This document shows, piece by piece, positions 8,201-15,956 of a stretch of DNA of 32,122 nt. Positions within the stretch are counted from its first letter, which is position 1; each line of letters begins with the position of its first letter. The notes beneath the pieces are model-generated. The model saw only the letters and a list, made by a program, of their open reading frames with translations. It was not told the DNA's origin and made no database searches. Position numbers and translations under genes: made by a program. This DNA comes from Caryophanales bacterium UBA3210 (GTDB lineage: Bacteria; Bacillota_I; Bacilli_A; RFN20; CAG-449): NCBI GenBank assembly GCA_002363635.1, contig DEWM01000006.1, positions 1 to 32,122 on the forward strand. Direction: 5' to 3'.

Positions 8201-9895
8201 ATTTCCTTCAAATAATATATTCTCTAATCTTGATTGACGTCTTGTTAATGTATTATCACCATAATACAAGTAAACAGCACCGCCCTTAGAATAAGCAGAG
8301 TTATTAATATATTTTGACCCAAAATCTAATAATACACCTGAGCAATTAATTGCTCCACCATTACCAGAAGTACTAACATTTGAATTAAAAATAGCATTAT
8401 TATAAATAACAATAGCAGATAGTGTTTGCGAAAAAATTGCACCGCCAGAAGCATCAGAACTGTTATTCTTAAAAACTACTGAACCATTATCTTCTATGTT
8501 TTTATCGCCAATAATTAATTCAGAATATTGTGAATCAACTAAATATATAACTCCTCCATATTTTGAAGCAATATTATATTCAAATGTAGTTGCATAAAGT
8601 CGACACATCTTATAATTACAAATTACTCCGCCTCTACCTGCTGTATTATTAGTAAATGTGCCACCATAAATATTTAAATTAGCATTATTATAAATAACAC
8701 CGCCATAATAAGAGAAAGTCACATTGTCATTTTCACCATTAACGGAGTTATTTATAAATGTCCCACCATATATATTCATTACCCCATTAGTAATAATAGC
8801 AACAGATCCACCAGCTTTTTCGGGACTTGAAAGGTAATATTTTCCATCTAAAGCTCTACTATTGCCAACTTTATGATTATTCTTAATAACAATTCCATTA
8901 TATACATTCAAATAAGAGCTATTAGTAACAAAGAAGACCGACCCGGTAACATCACAACTAACATTATCTTTATTACCATCGATTGTTATTTCATTAATGC
9001 TACCATCAACGCCAATACTCAACGAGCAATTACCATTATTAATCAAACAATTCTTTCCATCTTTTGTTTCACCAATTACAAACAAATCACCATTAAAATC
9101 AGCGCTTCTAGATAATGTAACAGGTTTTGTCGAATAAATAACTGAATTACCAGTTACATATAATGTTCTATCGATAGAAATATCATTTGATATATTTATA
9201 TAATCTACTCCATTAGCTAAATAAAGTTCTAATTGTTCAATAGTTGATGTCTCTTCAAGTTGCCAAATTGGAGTTACCGTCTTATTAGAGGTTATTGTAC
9301 CAAAAGGACTAAAATCATCACCATTCTCATCAACCCATTTAACAAATTTATATCCAATTTTTGAAATATTTGGTAATTCGTACTTCCCAGTAGAATCTAC
9401 TCTAATTTCATCCACTAAATCATCATTAATAGTAATTACATATGCAGCGTCAATTTTAGGAATACTTTCACTTTTAACAGCATCACAAAAATCACATTTA
9501 TAAACAATCTGACCATCATTATCAAAAGTTGGTTCAACAATATTTGAAATAGAATAACTATGTTCAATCATATTAATATCTTCTATTTCTATTGATTCTG
9601 AATGATCATCGTATATTGCTGTATATAATGTAATTCCTTTTTTTGTGCATGTTGATGGTGTCTTTATTATACTAGTAACTTCAGCATCATGCATTTCAAC
9701 AATTGTTTCATCATTGCTGCATACATATTTTGCTTGTGCTGTCTTACCATCTTCGCTCCAAACAAAAGAATCAAATATATAATTCTGATTATTACTACAA
9801 GATATAAATAAAAATAAACTCAAAAAAATCAAAATAATGATATAAACATATATATATATATTTTTCTTTCTAAACCAACAATTACATTTTTCCAT
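5282..9895 (-). CDS. Large surface lipoprotein: InlB-like repeat, right-handed beta-helix, PLD-like C-terminal domain
   Basis: 1537 aa. Residues 12-33 are a hydrophobic signal ending LFISC, a lipobox-like site that would lipidate Cys33. Residues about 45-160 are small beta domains with paired cysteines (CTKKGITLYTA, YKCDFCDAV). Residues about 165-212 form an InlB/Listeria-Bacteroides type repeat (GYKFVKWVDENGDDF). Residues about 280-1000 carry some twenty GG(A/V)(I/L)Y turns, each followed by an aliphatic strand and (F/N)xxNxA, the pattern of right-handed parallel beta-helix adhesins. Residues about 1080-1537 are different: a segment like LAAKMGIYTTVIGQID, then HVK at 1262-1264 with SSCINLD after it, then HNK at 1474-1476 with VSILNSLN after it, spaced as the two HKD half-sites of the phospholipase D superfamily, though the aspartates are replaced. 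Monocistronic: own -10 (9919-9924) and terminator. Confidence 0.8.
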   Translation of the reverse strand: MEKCNCWFRKKNIYIYVYIIILIFLSLFLFISCSNNQNYIFDSFVWSEDGKTAQAKYVCSNDETIVEMHDAEVTSIIKTPSTCTKKGITLYTAIYDDHSESIEIEDINMIEHSYSISNIVEPTFDNDGQIVYKCDFCDAVKSESIPKIDAAYVITINDDLVDEIRVDSTGKYELPNISKIGYKFVKWVDENGDDFSPFGTITSNKTVTPIWQLEETSTIEQLELYLANGVDYINISNDISIDRTLYVTGNSVIYSTKPVTLSRSADFNGDLFVIGETKDGKNCLINNGNCSLSIGVDGSINEITIDGNKDNVSCDVTGSVFFVTNSSYLNVYNGIVIKNNHKVGNSRALDGKYYLSSPEKAGGSVAIITNGVMNIYGGTFINNSVNGENDNVTFSYYGGVIYNNANLNIYGGTFTNNTAGRGGVICNYKMCRLYATTFEYNIASKYGGVIYLVDSQYSELIIGDKNIEDNGSVVFKNNSSDASGGAIFSQTLSAIVIYNNAIFNSNVSTSGNGGAINCSGVLLDFGSKYINNSAYSKGGAVYLYYGDNTLTRRQSRLENILFEGNTANRGGALGVSTSDDTYEYGCIASLTNCSFRNNSSIDKDGTNSDMHGGALYISRKSEVSISDSNFTGNSALGEGGAIYETGESNLTITNSTFESNLANSSSSNGGAISLHSSRLTIINSQFNENTIGKNGGAIYISYTSSSTLESLVTLKETSFLNNSSSNYGGAIYITSRNTTGQNIQLFDCSFTGNNAVGNGGALYLASNSIYLKNVDFSNNTSNSTNYGGGALYSTGGIIEYDSGNLISNNSLYNGGGIALYSESNAILNNVILKQNIATNYGGAIYINKSELKLYSSTIKENKAKNGGGIALYTNAKMNAYQSIFDENTSSNNGAALYVYTGALEKSYICDSEITNNISSNYGGAIYISQASLLNLESILFENNSAKQGGVIYITTTGTTIDIIGIDLNGNSADSGPIVYGNTNKAIINYDSSLWNDLQVENLDDNYWNSAFVNKITKNDVSASKTNYYDYVSKQQPAPLSSSYDDGIKFEDIYAISQSSSEELIDSAFENYPRLNNKLNFQGRQLNVFENINGKKVSVESFAYEPGVPQNNPNIGEGLLIWQAILYKNKYPDRDVYIDFTTFHLSIYAAICINRNSKYFGYMYPLHNCEYNEYGFVRISYLMVLAAKMGIYTTVIGQIDAVGNLIRDDNSNVVWVSDASFVDYFKKHLSSNAFNGESIANYLLFKECQWTSYGDKGATDMMHVKVCAVSNYLDKDNIEHDSTVFSSCINLDSLSYTGINYGNDGVQTGCIISDHDMIYTTTHNYVSLLYQYCDQESVYLFRDLLNSMNTYQIKNLLNNGFEYDKKNQIVYLGTDEDSIFKMYFTPLGGYVNCWDNDYNPFCYYYELINGTNEYINVVISSPKYMRYTLSDYYLYFVQAAANKNSNSKVKLGIPISNPSDFSINNWQIGSNRYHHNKDVLLNFDFDGTRHYVSILNSLNTHTGSSSYQCNHILIIDELEYKNSIYQLMANISSDGYIS

Positions 9896-9918
9896 TATAA
9901 AAATGCTCCATTCTATTT

Positions 9919-9924
9919 ATTATA
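9919..9924 (-). promoter_or_regulatory. Probable -10 box of the large lipoprotein gene
   Basis: TATAAT on the reverse strand about 25 bases upstream of the ATG at 9895, with GGAG about 10 bases before the start. No good -35 at standard spacing. Confidence 0.35.
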
Positions 9925-9960
9925 AGTGTATCACAAAAAAGATTTTTTTCAAATCACATA

Positions 9961-9977
9961 AAAACGACACAAGATAG
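9961..9977. repeat. 17-bp direct repeat, copy 2 of 2
   Basis: Same 17 bases as 5202-5218. On the reverse strand it reads as a terminator 3' arm plus TTTT, but no matching 5' arm is nearby, so here it looks like half of a terminator stranded next to the PIN-like gene. Confidence 0.75.
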
Positions 9978-10060
9978 CTATATGCAAAATACAATTAATT
10001 ACTGAATAAAAGTATTATGTAAAGTCAAACAGTTTTTTTATAGCAAAATGAAAAAGCAAA

Positions 10061-10918
10061 TTATTTATTAATAAAATATTCACTTTCTTTTAATTTATTA
10101 ATTTTCTTATCTTTAGTTTCAATTTTTAAATTGTGAGAATAAGCGGAGAAAAAAATATTAATATCAACCATATCATTGAATCTAATAGTTCCGCTTACTA
10201 GTAATAACTCATTTAAATATATTTTATATATTTCTTTTGTAATTATATCATTTGAGCGAAGCGAAACAACATCGTCAATATATTTATCGATCAGTTCTTT
10301 TTTAAATTTTACTTTGTTTACAACCGCTATACCATTAGTTGTAAATGATATAATATGATTCAAGTTCAAATAATCACTTCCAATAGATTTGTTTATCTTG
10401 TCTATAAATATATTAATTAGACTTTTATACAATTTTTCCTCAACATCCTTTGATTTATTATTGAAAACTAAATAAGCTAGTTCGTTTCTCATATTTTTTG
10501 ATATATCATGTATTACTACATTAATTGCATCTAATGCTTTTTCAAAAGAATAATTATCAATTTCTTTCGAATAATTCATTCTTTTATTCAAAAGTGACAA
10601 TTGTAATAACATACCGCAAATATCTAAAAAGGACTTAGAAATAGCAAAAGCGCAAAGGTCACATATTAATAATGCTTCATTATATCGTATATTTATATTT
10701 CTATTGTCAAATACATTTAAAAGATTAGAACTTGTTAATAATATAGATTTTGATTTCTTTACAAATAAGTCTAAATTTACAAATTGTTTAAATCGTTCTT
10801 GAGCATTTTTATTTTTTAGCATTTCAAAAATTGACATATCACAAAAATAAATAGTCTCTTCACTATTAAGTTTGCATCTTTCAATTAATAAGTTTGTATC
10901 AAGTAAAACCATATTCAT
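10061..10918 (-). CDS. PIN-like domain protein, function unknown
   Basis: 285 aa. The ends resemble a PIN ribonuclease fold: an opening strand MVLLDTNLL with Asp7 and Asn9, a following acidic Glu32 in CDMSIFEML, and a C-terminal block NDMVDINIFFSAYSHNLKI then TKDKK with Asp249, Asp252 and Asp270, matching the acidic cluster and the closing T-x-D of PIN proteins. Between them lies a long all-helical region (about residues 60-240), larger than in VapC toxins, so it may be one of the stand-alone PIN-like proteins with an inserted helical domain. No partner antitoxin gene is intact beside it; the upstream neighbour is a decayed HEPN-like gene. No clear ribosome site; the Met3 codon is an alternative start. 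Confidence 0.5.
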   Translation of the reverse strand: MNMVLLDTNLLIERCKLNSEETIYFCDMSIFEMLKNKNAQERFKQFVNLDLFVKKSKSILLTSSNLLNVFDNRNINIRYNEALLICDLCAFAISKSFLDICGMLLQLSLLNKRMNYSKEIDNYSFEKALDAINVVIHDISKNMRNELAYLVFNNKSKDVEEKLYKSLINIFIDKINKSIGSDYLNLNHIISFTTNGIAVVNKVKFKKELIDKYIDDVVSLRSNDIITKEIYKIYLNELLLVSGTIRFNDMVDINIFFSAYSHNLKIETKDKKINKLKESEYFINK

Positions 10919-10975
10919 TTTTTTAGTTTTAAATCACATCTATCATTTATTTAATCCACATTTTCTATACCATAT

Positions 10976-11312
10976 TTATTTTTTAAATTCAAATTGATAA
11001 TATTCTTTAGTTAAACTTGCCAAAACAGGTAAATATATTTTTAAAAATATTCGCTATATTCAAATGGTAGTCTATCTCCAAAATTTTCGTTACCATCATC
11101 ATAGGTATATCTCCATTTTTCAAATTCATCTCCTACATTATAAAACAAATCAATTAAAGTATATCTTGAATCACAAGGAACAGCTTGTATTTTATCTTTA
11201 ATTTTTTCGTCTAAGTTGTAATATAGGTAGTTAAGATCATGTCCTTTCTTGTAATTAATTTTTTATTTTTTAGTAAACATTTTAAATACAACTTACAAGG
11301 GAAAAAATCCAT
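10976..11312 (-). pseudogene. HEPN-like protein remnant with several frameshifts
   Basis: Joining reverse-strand frames gives a readable protein: FFPCKLYLKCLLKNKK (from about 11312), INYKKGHDLNYLYYNLDEKI (from 11262), then a section ending FEKWRYTYDDG and LPFEYSEYF, stop at 11041, and after one more frameshift LKIYLPVLASLTKEYYQFE with a stop at 10976. The ylKxlL...KGHdLnxLy...FexWRYxYE order is typical of HEPN-type proteins. At least two indels (near 11263 and 11045) and probably more upstream; a weaker match (RLRYVEIKDVIEV, FEKLF) continues to about 11420. No intact gene is present in the 545-base gap 10919-11463. It sits 58 bases upstream of the PIN-like gene. Confidence 0.55.
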
Positions 11313-11463
11313 TTACAAACGTAAGTATAGCAACTATTTTATAAACAGTTTTTCAAAATTCATCAATCTTTTGCTTTTCACCTCTATAACATCTTTTATT
11401 TCAACATACCTTAATCTATAAGAATATTTATTAATAATTTTTACTCAAATCAAATTTTAATAA

Positions 11464-13002
11464 TTATTTTTTGCATTTATTTTCTTTTTCATGTTCTGAT
11501 AATTCAATAAGAATAGCAACTGCTTTATCTTCTTTTTGATTGTTCAAATTAGTATTTATATTTTTCTTTAGAACTTTGTTGATAAGTAACAATAAAAAAT
11601 TATTTTTAATAATCAATAAGAAAGCAAAATATATAATACCACCAATTATTGTAATAATTATGAATGATAAAATTGAATATGATAAATATTTATTTAAGAA
11701 AAATATAGCAGTAAACATTAAAATTGTACCTAAAATATATTGCCAAGATGATAATAATATTTTTCTTAAAGAAACTATTTTCATTCTATAGACAAATATT
11801 GCTTCCATAAAAGCAACAATAACTTCAGCAATTGCTGTAGTAATTGCTGCTCCAGTTGCACCAAGCCAAGGAATAAAAATAAAATTTAACCCAAAATTAA
11901 CTAATGCAGCTACTACAACTGAAAATGTTAGATATTTTTCTTTACCAATAGGAATAAATAATTGAGTTCCAAAAATTTCCGAAAAACCTGATGAAACAAA
12001 TCTAATAGACATAATCATTAATAATAATGGGACTTCTAAATAGCCATCGCCAAAAAACCACGAAGACAAATTTGCTCCTAATACGCATACTCCAGCAATA
12101 AGAGGCAACCCAATCATCCATACATAATTTGAAGCGTAATAAATATTATTTTTAAGAGCTTCTATATTATTTTTTGAATACTCATATACATTTCTTGGTA
12201 ACATAATTGGTGAAATAATAGTTACCAAAATTAATATAATTGAATTCATTTTATAAGCTTGTTCGTAACAGCCATTTTCATAATCAGGATTACTTGCTAA
12301 TAATCCAATCATAGTTCTATCAAGAACAGAATAGATAGTAATTGCTAAAGTAGGTAAAAATATTAATAAAGATGGAATTATATGTTGTTTTAAATTCAAT
12401 GATTTAAGTGAAACTTTTCTAACCATTTTTATAGCTCTCGGCCACATTAAAACTGTAGAAACTATAACTGAAATTGATAAGCACAAAACATAAATCCACA
12501 AATCATTTTCTTTTTTTACAAAAGCAAAAATTCCAACAAGCCCTATTATTTTAGCTAATATAGATCTAATAGCAATTGATTTAAAATCTTCAATACCCTG
12601 AAATAAAAATTGAATATCAAAAGCGCATGAAATTAATTGAATGCCTAAGATTAGAATTAAAGTATTATATTTCTCCCCAAATCCAATGGTAAAAATTAAA
12701 GAAATTAAAACAATAGTCGAAATTAATGTAGAAATAGTTTTTAATATTAATATCTCAAAAAATGTTCTGCTTAATTTTTCTTGTTCATCCCTATTTTTAG
12801 CAATCTCTCTTTGGCCATAAATAGTAAATCCTAAATTAGCAAATAAAATAAAATAAGTTATTATTGAAAAAGAATAGCTATATTTTCCAATCCCTTCTTC
12901 ATGTAAAATTCTTGACACATAAGGAGTAGTAAGCAAAGGTACAATAAGTGTTAATATTTGACTTATAAAATTATAAATATAATTTTTTAGTAGTTTCTTC
13001 AT
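11464..13002 (-). CDS. wzx: Polysaccharide flippase, Wzx/MATE-like
   Basis: 512 aa membrane protein of the polysaccharide transporter (MOP) family, expected to flip undecaprenyl-linked repeat units across the membrane. The start LKNYIYNFISQILTLIVPLL followed by TTPYVSRILHEEGIGKYSYS is the standard N-terminus of Wzx proteins of Gram-positive and O-antigen clusters, and FGTQLFIPIGKEKYL with the following helices fits the C-terminal half. About 12-14 membrane segments are visible. The last 40 residues are a charged tail (LNNQKEDKAVAILIELSEHEKENKCKK). It is the last gene of the operon and is separated from rfbH by a small hairpin. Confidence 0.93.
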   Translation of the reverse strand: MKKLLKNYIYNFISQILTLIVPLLTTPYVSRILHEEGIGKYSYSFSIITYFILFANLGFTIYGQREIAKNRDEQEKLSRTFFEILILKTISTLISTIVLISLIFTIGFGEKYNTLILILGIQLISCAFDIQFLFQGIEDFKSIAIRSILAKIIGLVGIFAFVKKENDLWIYVLCLSISVIVSTVLMWPRAIKMVRKVSLKSLNLKQHIIPSLLIFLPTLAITIYSVLDRTMIGLLASNPDYENGCYEQAYKMNSIILILVTIISPIMLPRNVYEYSKNNIEALKNNIYYASNYVWMIGLPLIAGVCVLGANLSSWFFGDGYLEVPLLLMIMSIRFVSSGFSEIFGTQLFIPIGKEKYLTFSVVVAALVNFGLNFIFIPWLGATGAAITTAIAEVIVAFMEAIFVYRMKIVSLRKILLSSWQYILGTILMFTAIFFLNKYLSYSILSFIIITIIGGIIYFAFLLIIKNNFLLLLINKVLKKNINTNLNNQKEDKAVAILIELSEHEKENKCKK

Positions 13003-13015
13003 TACTATTCTCCAT

Positions 13016-13045
13016 AAAAAAGGTAAGCTTTGTTAGTTTACCTTT
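13016..13045 (-). terminator. Hairpin between rfbH and wzx (terminator or attenuator)
   Basis: AAAGGTAA (13019-13026) pairs with TTACCTTT (13038-13045); on the reverse strand the stem runs into TTTTTTATGG. Being inside the operon just ahead of wzx, it may reduce readthrough to the flippase. Confidence 0.5.
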
Positions 13046-13087
13046 AATATTATAATAATTTAGCTATCAATTTATCAACAATAAACA

Positions 13088-14407
13088 TTATTTAACAAAT
13101 TCAATAATAGCATCTGCCATATCATCAAGCATTTGATCAGTCATCCCTGGATATACTCCAATCCAAAATGTATTATTCATAATATAATCTGTAACATGTA
13201 AATCACCAACAACTCTATAACCTTCACCATTTTTTCTCATATCATCAAAACATGGATGCTTTACTAAGTTACCTGCAAATAAATTTCTTGTTTGAATTTT
13301 CTTTGATTCTAAATGCTTTGTTAATTCAGTTCTAGAAACACCATCTTTACAAGTAATTAAGAAACCAAACCATGAAGGATCAGAATTTGGGCAAGCTTCT
13401 GGAAGAATTAGTTTATCTGATACACATTCAAGATTTTTTCTAAGTCTTGCCCAATTATGTTTTCTTTTTTCAACAAAAGTTGGAAATTTTTTTAATTGTG
13501 CAACACCAACAGCAGCTTGCATATCTGTAACTTTTAAATTATAACCAAAATGCGAATATGTGTACTTATGATCATATCCCTTAGGTAATTCACCATATTG
13601 TCCATCAAATCTATGTTTACAGAAATTATCAACACCTGATGGGCAAATACAGTCTCTTCCCCAATCTCTCATCGATTTTGCAATTCTATATAAAATTGGA
13701 TTTCTAGTATAAACAGCGCCACCTTCCCCCATAGTCATATGATGTGGAGGGTAAAAGGAAGATGTACCGATGTCACCAATAGTACCTGTAAATTTCTTTT
13801 CTCCATTTATTTCATATGTTGATCCTAAAGCATCGCAGTTATCTTCAATTAACCATAAATTATGTTTATCACAAAATTCTTTAACTGCTTTTAAATCAAA
13901 AGGATTACCAAGTGTATGTGCAATCATGACAGCTTTTGTCTTAGCTGATAAAGCTTTTTCAAGCATAGAAACATCAATGTTATACTGCGGAATAGTAACA
14001 TCAACAAATACAGGAACTGCACCATAGTTAATAATTGGAGTAACTGTTGTTGGAAATCCACAAGCAACGGTAATAACTTCATCTCCACGTTTAATAGCTC
14101 TTTCTCCAAGTTCTGGAGCAGTTAATGTCATAAATGCTAATAAATTTGCACTTGAGCCAGAGTTTACTAATAGGACTGGCATCTTAATACCTAAATAATT
14201 AGCCATATCTTTTTCAAATTTGTCACAATATCTACCTGATGTTAGCCAAAATTCTAATGAAGAATCAACTAAATTTAACATTTCTTCTTCATCATAAACT
14301 CTTGCAGCATAAGTGATACGATCGCCAGTTTGGTAATCTTTTTTTAAATGATTTTCTTTATAAAATTGTTTAACAAGTTCTAAAATCTTTTCTTTCGTAT
14401 TACTCAT
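13088..14407 (-). CDS. rfbH: CDP-4-keto-6-deoxy-D-glucose-3-dehydrase (E1)
   Basis: PLP- and iron-sulfur-dependent enzyme of the aminotransferase fold that removes the C3 hydroxyl of CDP-4-keto-6-deoxyglucose on the way to 3,6-dideoxyhexoses. 439 aa, full length. The aminotransferase lysine is replaced by histidine in SSFYPPHHMTMGEGG (His222), the hallmark of E1. The [2Fe-2S] cysteines are present: Cys191 (EDNCDALG) and the Cys253-x-Cys255-x7-Cys263 group after RDWGRD. The N-terminal GDRITYAARVYDEEEM and LVNSGSSANLL also fit. E1 needs a reductase partner (E3, RfbI/AscD/DdhD); none is encoded in this window. Confidence 0.95.
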   Translation of the reverse strand: MSNTKEKILELVKQFYKENHLKKDYQTGDRITYAARVYDEEEMLNLVDSSLEFWLTSGRYCDKFEKDMANYLGIKMPVLLVNSGSSANLLAFMTLTAPELGERAIKRGDEVITVACGFPTTVTPIINYGAVPVFVDVTIPQYNIDVSMLEKALSAKTKAVMIAHTLGNPFDLKAVKEFCDKHNLWLIEDNCDALGSTYEINGEKKFTGTIGDIGTSSFYPPHHMTMGEGGAVYTRNPILYRIAKSMRDWGRDCICPSGVDNFCKHRFDGQYGELPKGYDHKYTYSHFGYNLKVTDMQAAVGVAQLKKFPTFVEKRKHNWARLRKNLECVSDKLILPEACPNSDPSWFGFLITCKDGVSRTELTKHLESKKIQTRNLFAGNLVKHPCFDDMRKNGEGYRVVGDLHVTDYIMNNTFWIGVYPGMTDQMLDDMADAIIEFVK

Positions 14408-14476
14408 TTTATTTATCCTTTTCTAAATTCAATATCTTATAATTTATTATTAATCCCTATTTCTTCTTCAATTTTT

Positions 14477-14509
14477 AACTGCAATTATTTCCTTATATGT
14501 TTTGCAGTT
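14477..14509. other. Inverted repeat between the aldolase gene and rfbH
   Basis: AACTGCA (14477-14483) and TGCAGTT (14503-14509) are perfect 7-base arms with a 19-base loop, in the 118-base spacer inside the operon. No T-run follows in either direction, so it is more likely an mRNA-stability or processing hairpin than a terminator. Confidence 0.35.
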
Positions 14510-14525
14510 AATTATTTAATTAAGC

Positions 14526-15107
14526 TTAATATTTACTAATAATTTCGTTAATTCTTTTGCAATTAGATACAATATCTCCTTTCATCATAAAACTGCCTCC
14601 AACAGCAAAAATTTTATCACAAGCCAAAAACTCCTCTAGATTTTCCATATCTACCCCACCAGTTGGCATAAATTTAACTTGTGGGAAAGGTCCAGCTAAA
14701 GCTTTAATTGTTTTTAATCCTCCAAAATTATTAGATGGGAAAAATTTAATTACTTTAATATCATATTCTAAAGCAGCCATAATTTCAGTAGGAGTAACGC
14801 ATCCTGGATAATATGTGATGCCTTTTTGCTTACATACTTCCGCAATATTTCTAGAAAATCCTGGGGATACAATAAATTTAACTCCTAAATCAATTGCTTT
14901 ATTTGCTTGTTCAGCATTAATTACTGTTCCAGCACCTACTATTAAATCAGGAAAATTTTTTATTGCATACTCAATTGCTTTTGGCGCATATTCTGTTCTA
15001 AAAGTAATTTCCGCAACAGGGAGTCCTCCTTTAATTAAAGCGGATAACTTTTCTTTTGTTTCTTCTTCATTATTTAGCACAACTACTGGAATAACTTTTA
15101 ATTTCAT
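14526..15107 (-). CDS. KDPG/KDPGal-type aldolase (2-keto-3-deoxy-phosphosugar aldolase)
   Basis: 193 aa class I aldolase of the Eda family, which reversibly joins pyruvate and an aldehyde such as glyceraldehyde 3-phosphate. Conserved parts are VAEITFRTEYA (Glu33, Arg37), IVGAGTV, FIVSPGF, YYPGCVTPTE, VIKFFPSNNFGG with the Schiff-base lysine Lys121, GPFPQVKFMPTGGV and AVGGSFM. It starts behind GGAGGA. In central metabolism this gene sits with a dehydratase and a kinase; here it is inside a sugar-nucleotide operon, directly after a HAD phosphatase. It may supply or use pyruvate, or build a keto-deoxy sugar precursor; the substrate is unknown. Confidence 0.85.
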   Translation of the reverse strand: MKLKVIPVVVLNNEEETKEKLSALIKGGLPVAEITFRTEYAPKAIEYAIKNFPDLIVGAGTVINAEQANKAIDLGVKFIVSPGFSRNIAEVCKQKGITYYPGCVTPTEIMAALEYDIKVIKFFPSNNFGGLKTIKALAGPFPQVKFMPTGGVDMENLEEFLACDKIFAVGGSFMMKGDIVSNCKRINEIISKY

Positions 15108-15118
15108 AATTTATCCTC

Positions 15119-15952
15119 CTACTCTAAATCATTTATAAATTCTTCAATAATTTTTTCTTCATATTCATCTTTATATTGGTCACTTAAAAATCTTTTAACC
15201 ACATGTTCTGAAAAGAATTTCCACGAATTAACTTCATCGTTAGGTGTAATTGGATAGAAATGAATACCATGTATTTTTGCCGCTTCATAATCACCCAAAG
15301 CATCGCCTATCATAATGATATTCTCAGTTTTATAACCAGAATCTATTAATTTTTTTAAAACTTCAGATTTTTTTCCTGCATCTTGGCAAGCAACTGCTTT
15401 AAATAAATTATAAATATTTACTCTTTTCCATTCTGATTCAACGGCTGTTCTTGGGGCAGAACTCACTCCAACTAAATCTGCTTTAGTCGCTAATTCTTTT
15501 ATCAAATCTACAACACCTTCAAAAGGTTGTGAATCTGGTAAAGATTTAATAAGTGAGTTTACTTCAATTGACCATTCGATAGCTTTTTTTAAAACATTAT
15601 CATTAGAAATCTTGTTTGAATCCATATATTCTTCAATTGATTCTATTGAATATTTTTTTGTCATATGAACCCATTTATCAAATTCTTCTTCTCCATCAAA
15701 TTTATATCCGTATTTTTTTGAATAATCAATTATTTCTTCTAATCCAAGGAATCTATTAATACCTCTTTTTTTAGAATATAAATTAACTTTAATCCAATGC
15801 TGAATAATTTTTTGTTTATGATTATCGATATTAAACACTTTAATAAATGCGGGTCCAAAGCAATTAATATGCTTAGTATTCATAGAATCCATGACAGTTC
15901 CATCACTATCAAAGCAAATAAGATGTTCGTTAGTTTTTTCTACATAAGCCAT
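15119..15952 (-). CDS. HAD-superfamily phosphatase
   Basis: 277 aa. Motif I CFDSDGTVMDS holds the nucleophile Asp15 and acid/base Asp17; motif II is GVSSAPRTA; motif III lysine lies in AGKKSEVLKKLID; motif IV is MIGDALGDYEAA. The large helical cap between motifs I and II (about residues 30-135) marks a C1-type small-molecule phosphatase of beta-phosphoglucomutase or phosphoglycolate phosphatase type. AAGGAG precedes the ATG, and the gap to the aldolase is 11 bases, so the two are likely co-translated and may act in sequence on the same sugar phosphate. Substrate not predictable. Confidence 0.82.
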   Translation of the reverse strand: MAYVEKTNEHLICFDSDGTVMDSMNTKHINCFGPAFIKVFNIDNHKQKIIQHWIKVNLYSKKRGINRFLGLEEIIDYSKKYGYKFDGEEEFDKWVHMTKKYSIESIEEYMDSNKISNDNVLKKAIEWSIEVNSLIKSLPDSQPFEGVVDLIKELATKADLVGVSSAPRTAVESEWKRVNIYNLFKAVACQDAGKKSEVLKKLIDSGYKTENIIMIGDALGDYEAAKIHGIHFYPITPNDEVNSWKFFSEHVVKRFLSDQYKDEYEEKIIEEFINDLE

Positions 15953-15956
15953 TTTA

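Noticed and set aside
8873..9115. 80-codon plus-strand frame inside the large lipoprotein gene
   Set aside because: It is antisense to the well-supported repeat-rich gene and its composition is that of a shadow frame; no start site or family.
11239..11421. 60-codon plus-strand frame in the 10919-11463 gap
   Set aside because: The reverse strand explains this stretch better as a decayed HEPN-like gene.
14477..14509. Terminator between rfbH and the aldolase gene
   Set aside because: The stem is perfect but no T-run follows on either strand; kept only as an inverted repeat.
14815..15138. 107-codon plus-strand frame opposite the aldolase and HAD genes
   Set aside because: Antisense shadow of two genes with complete catalytic motifs.
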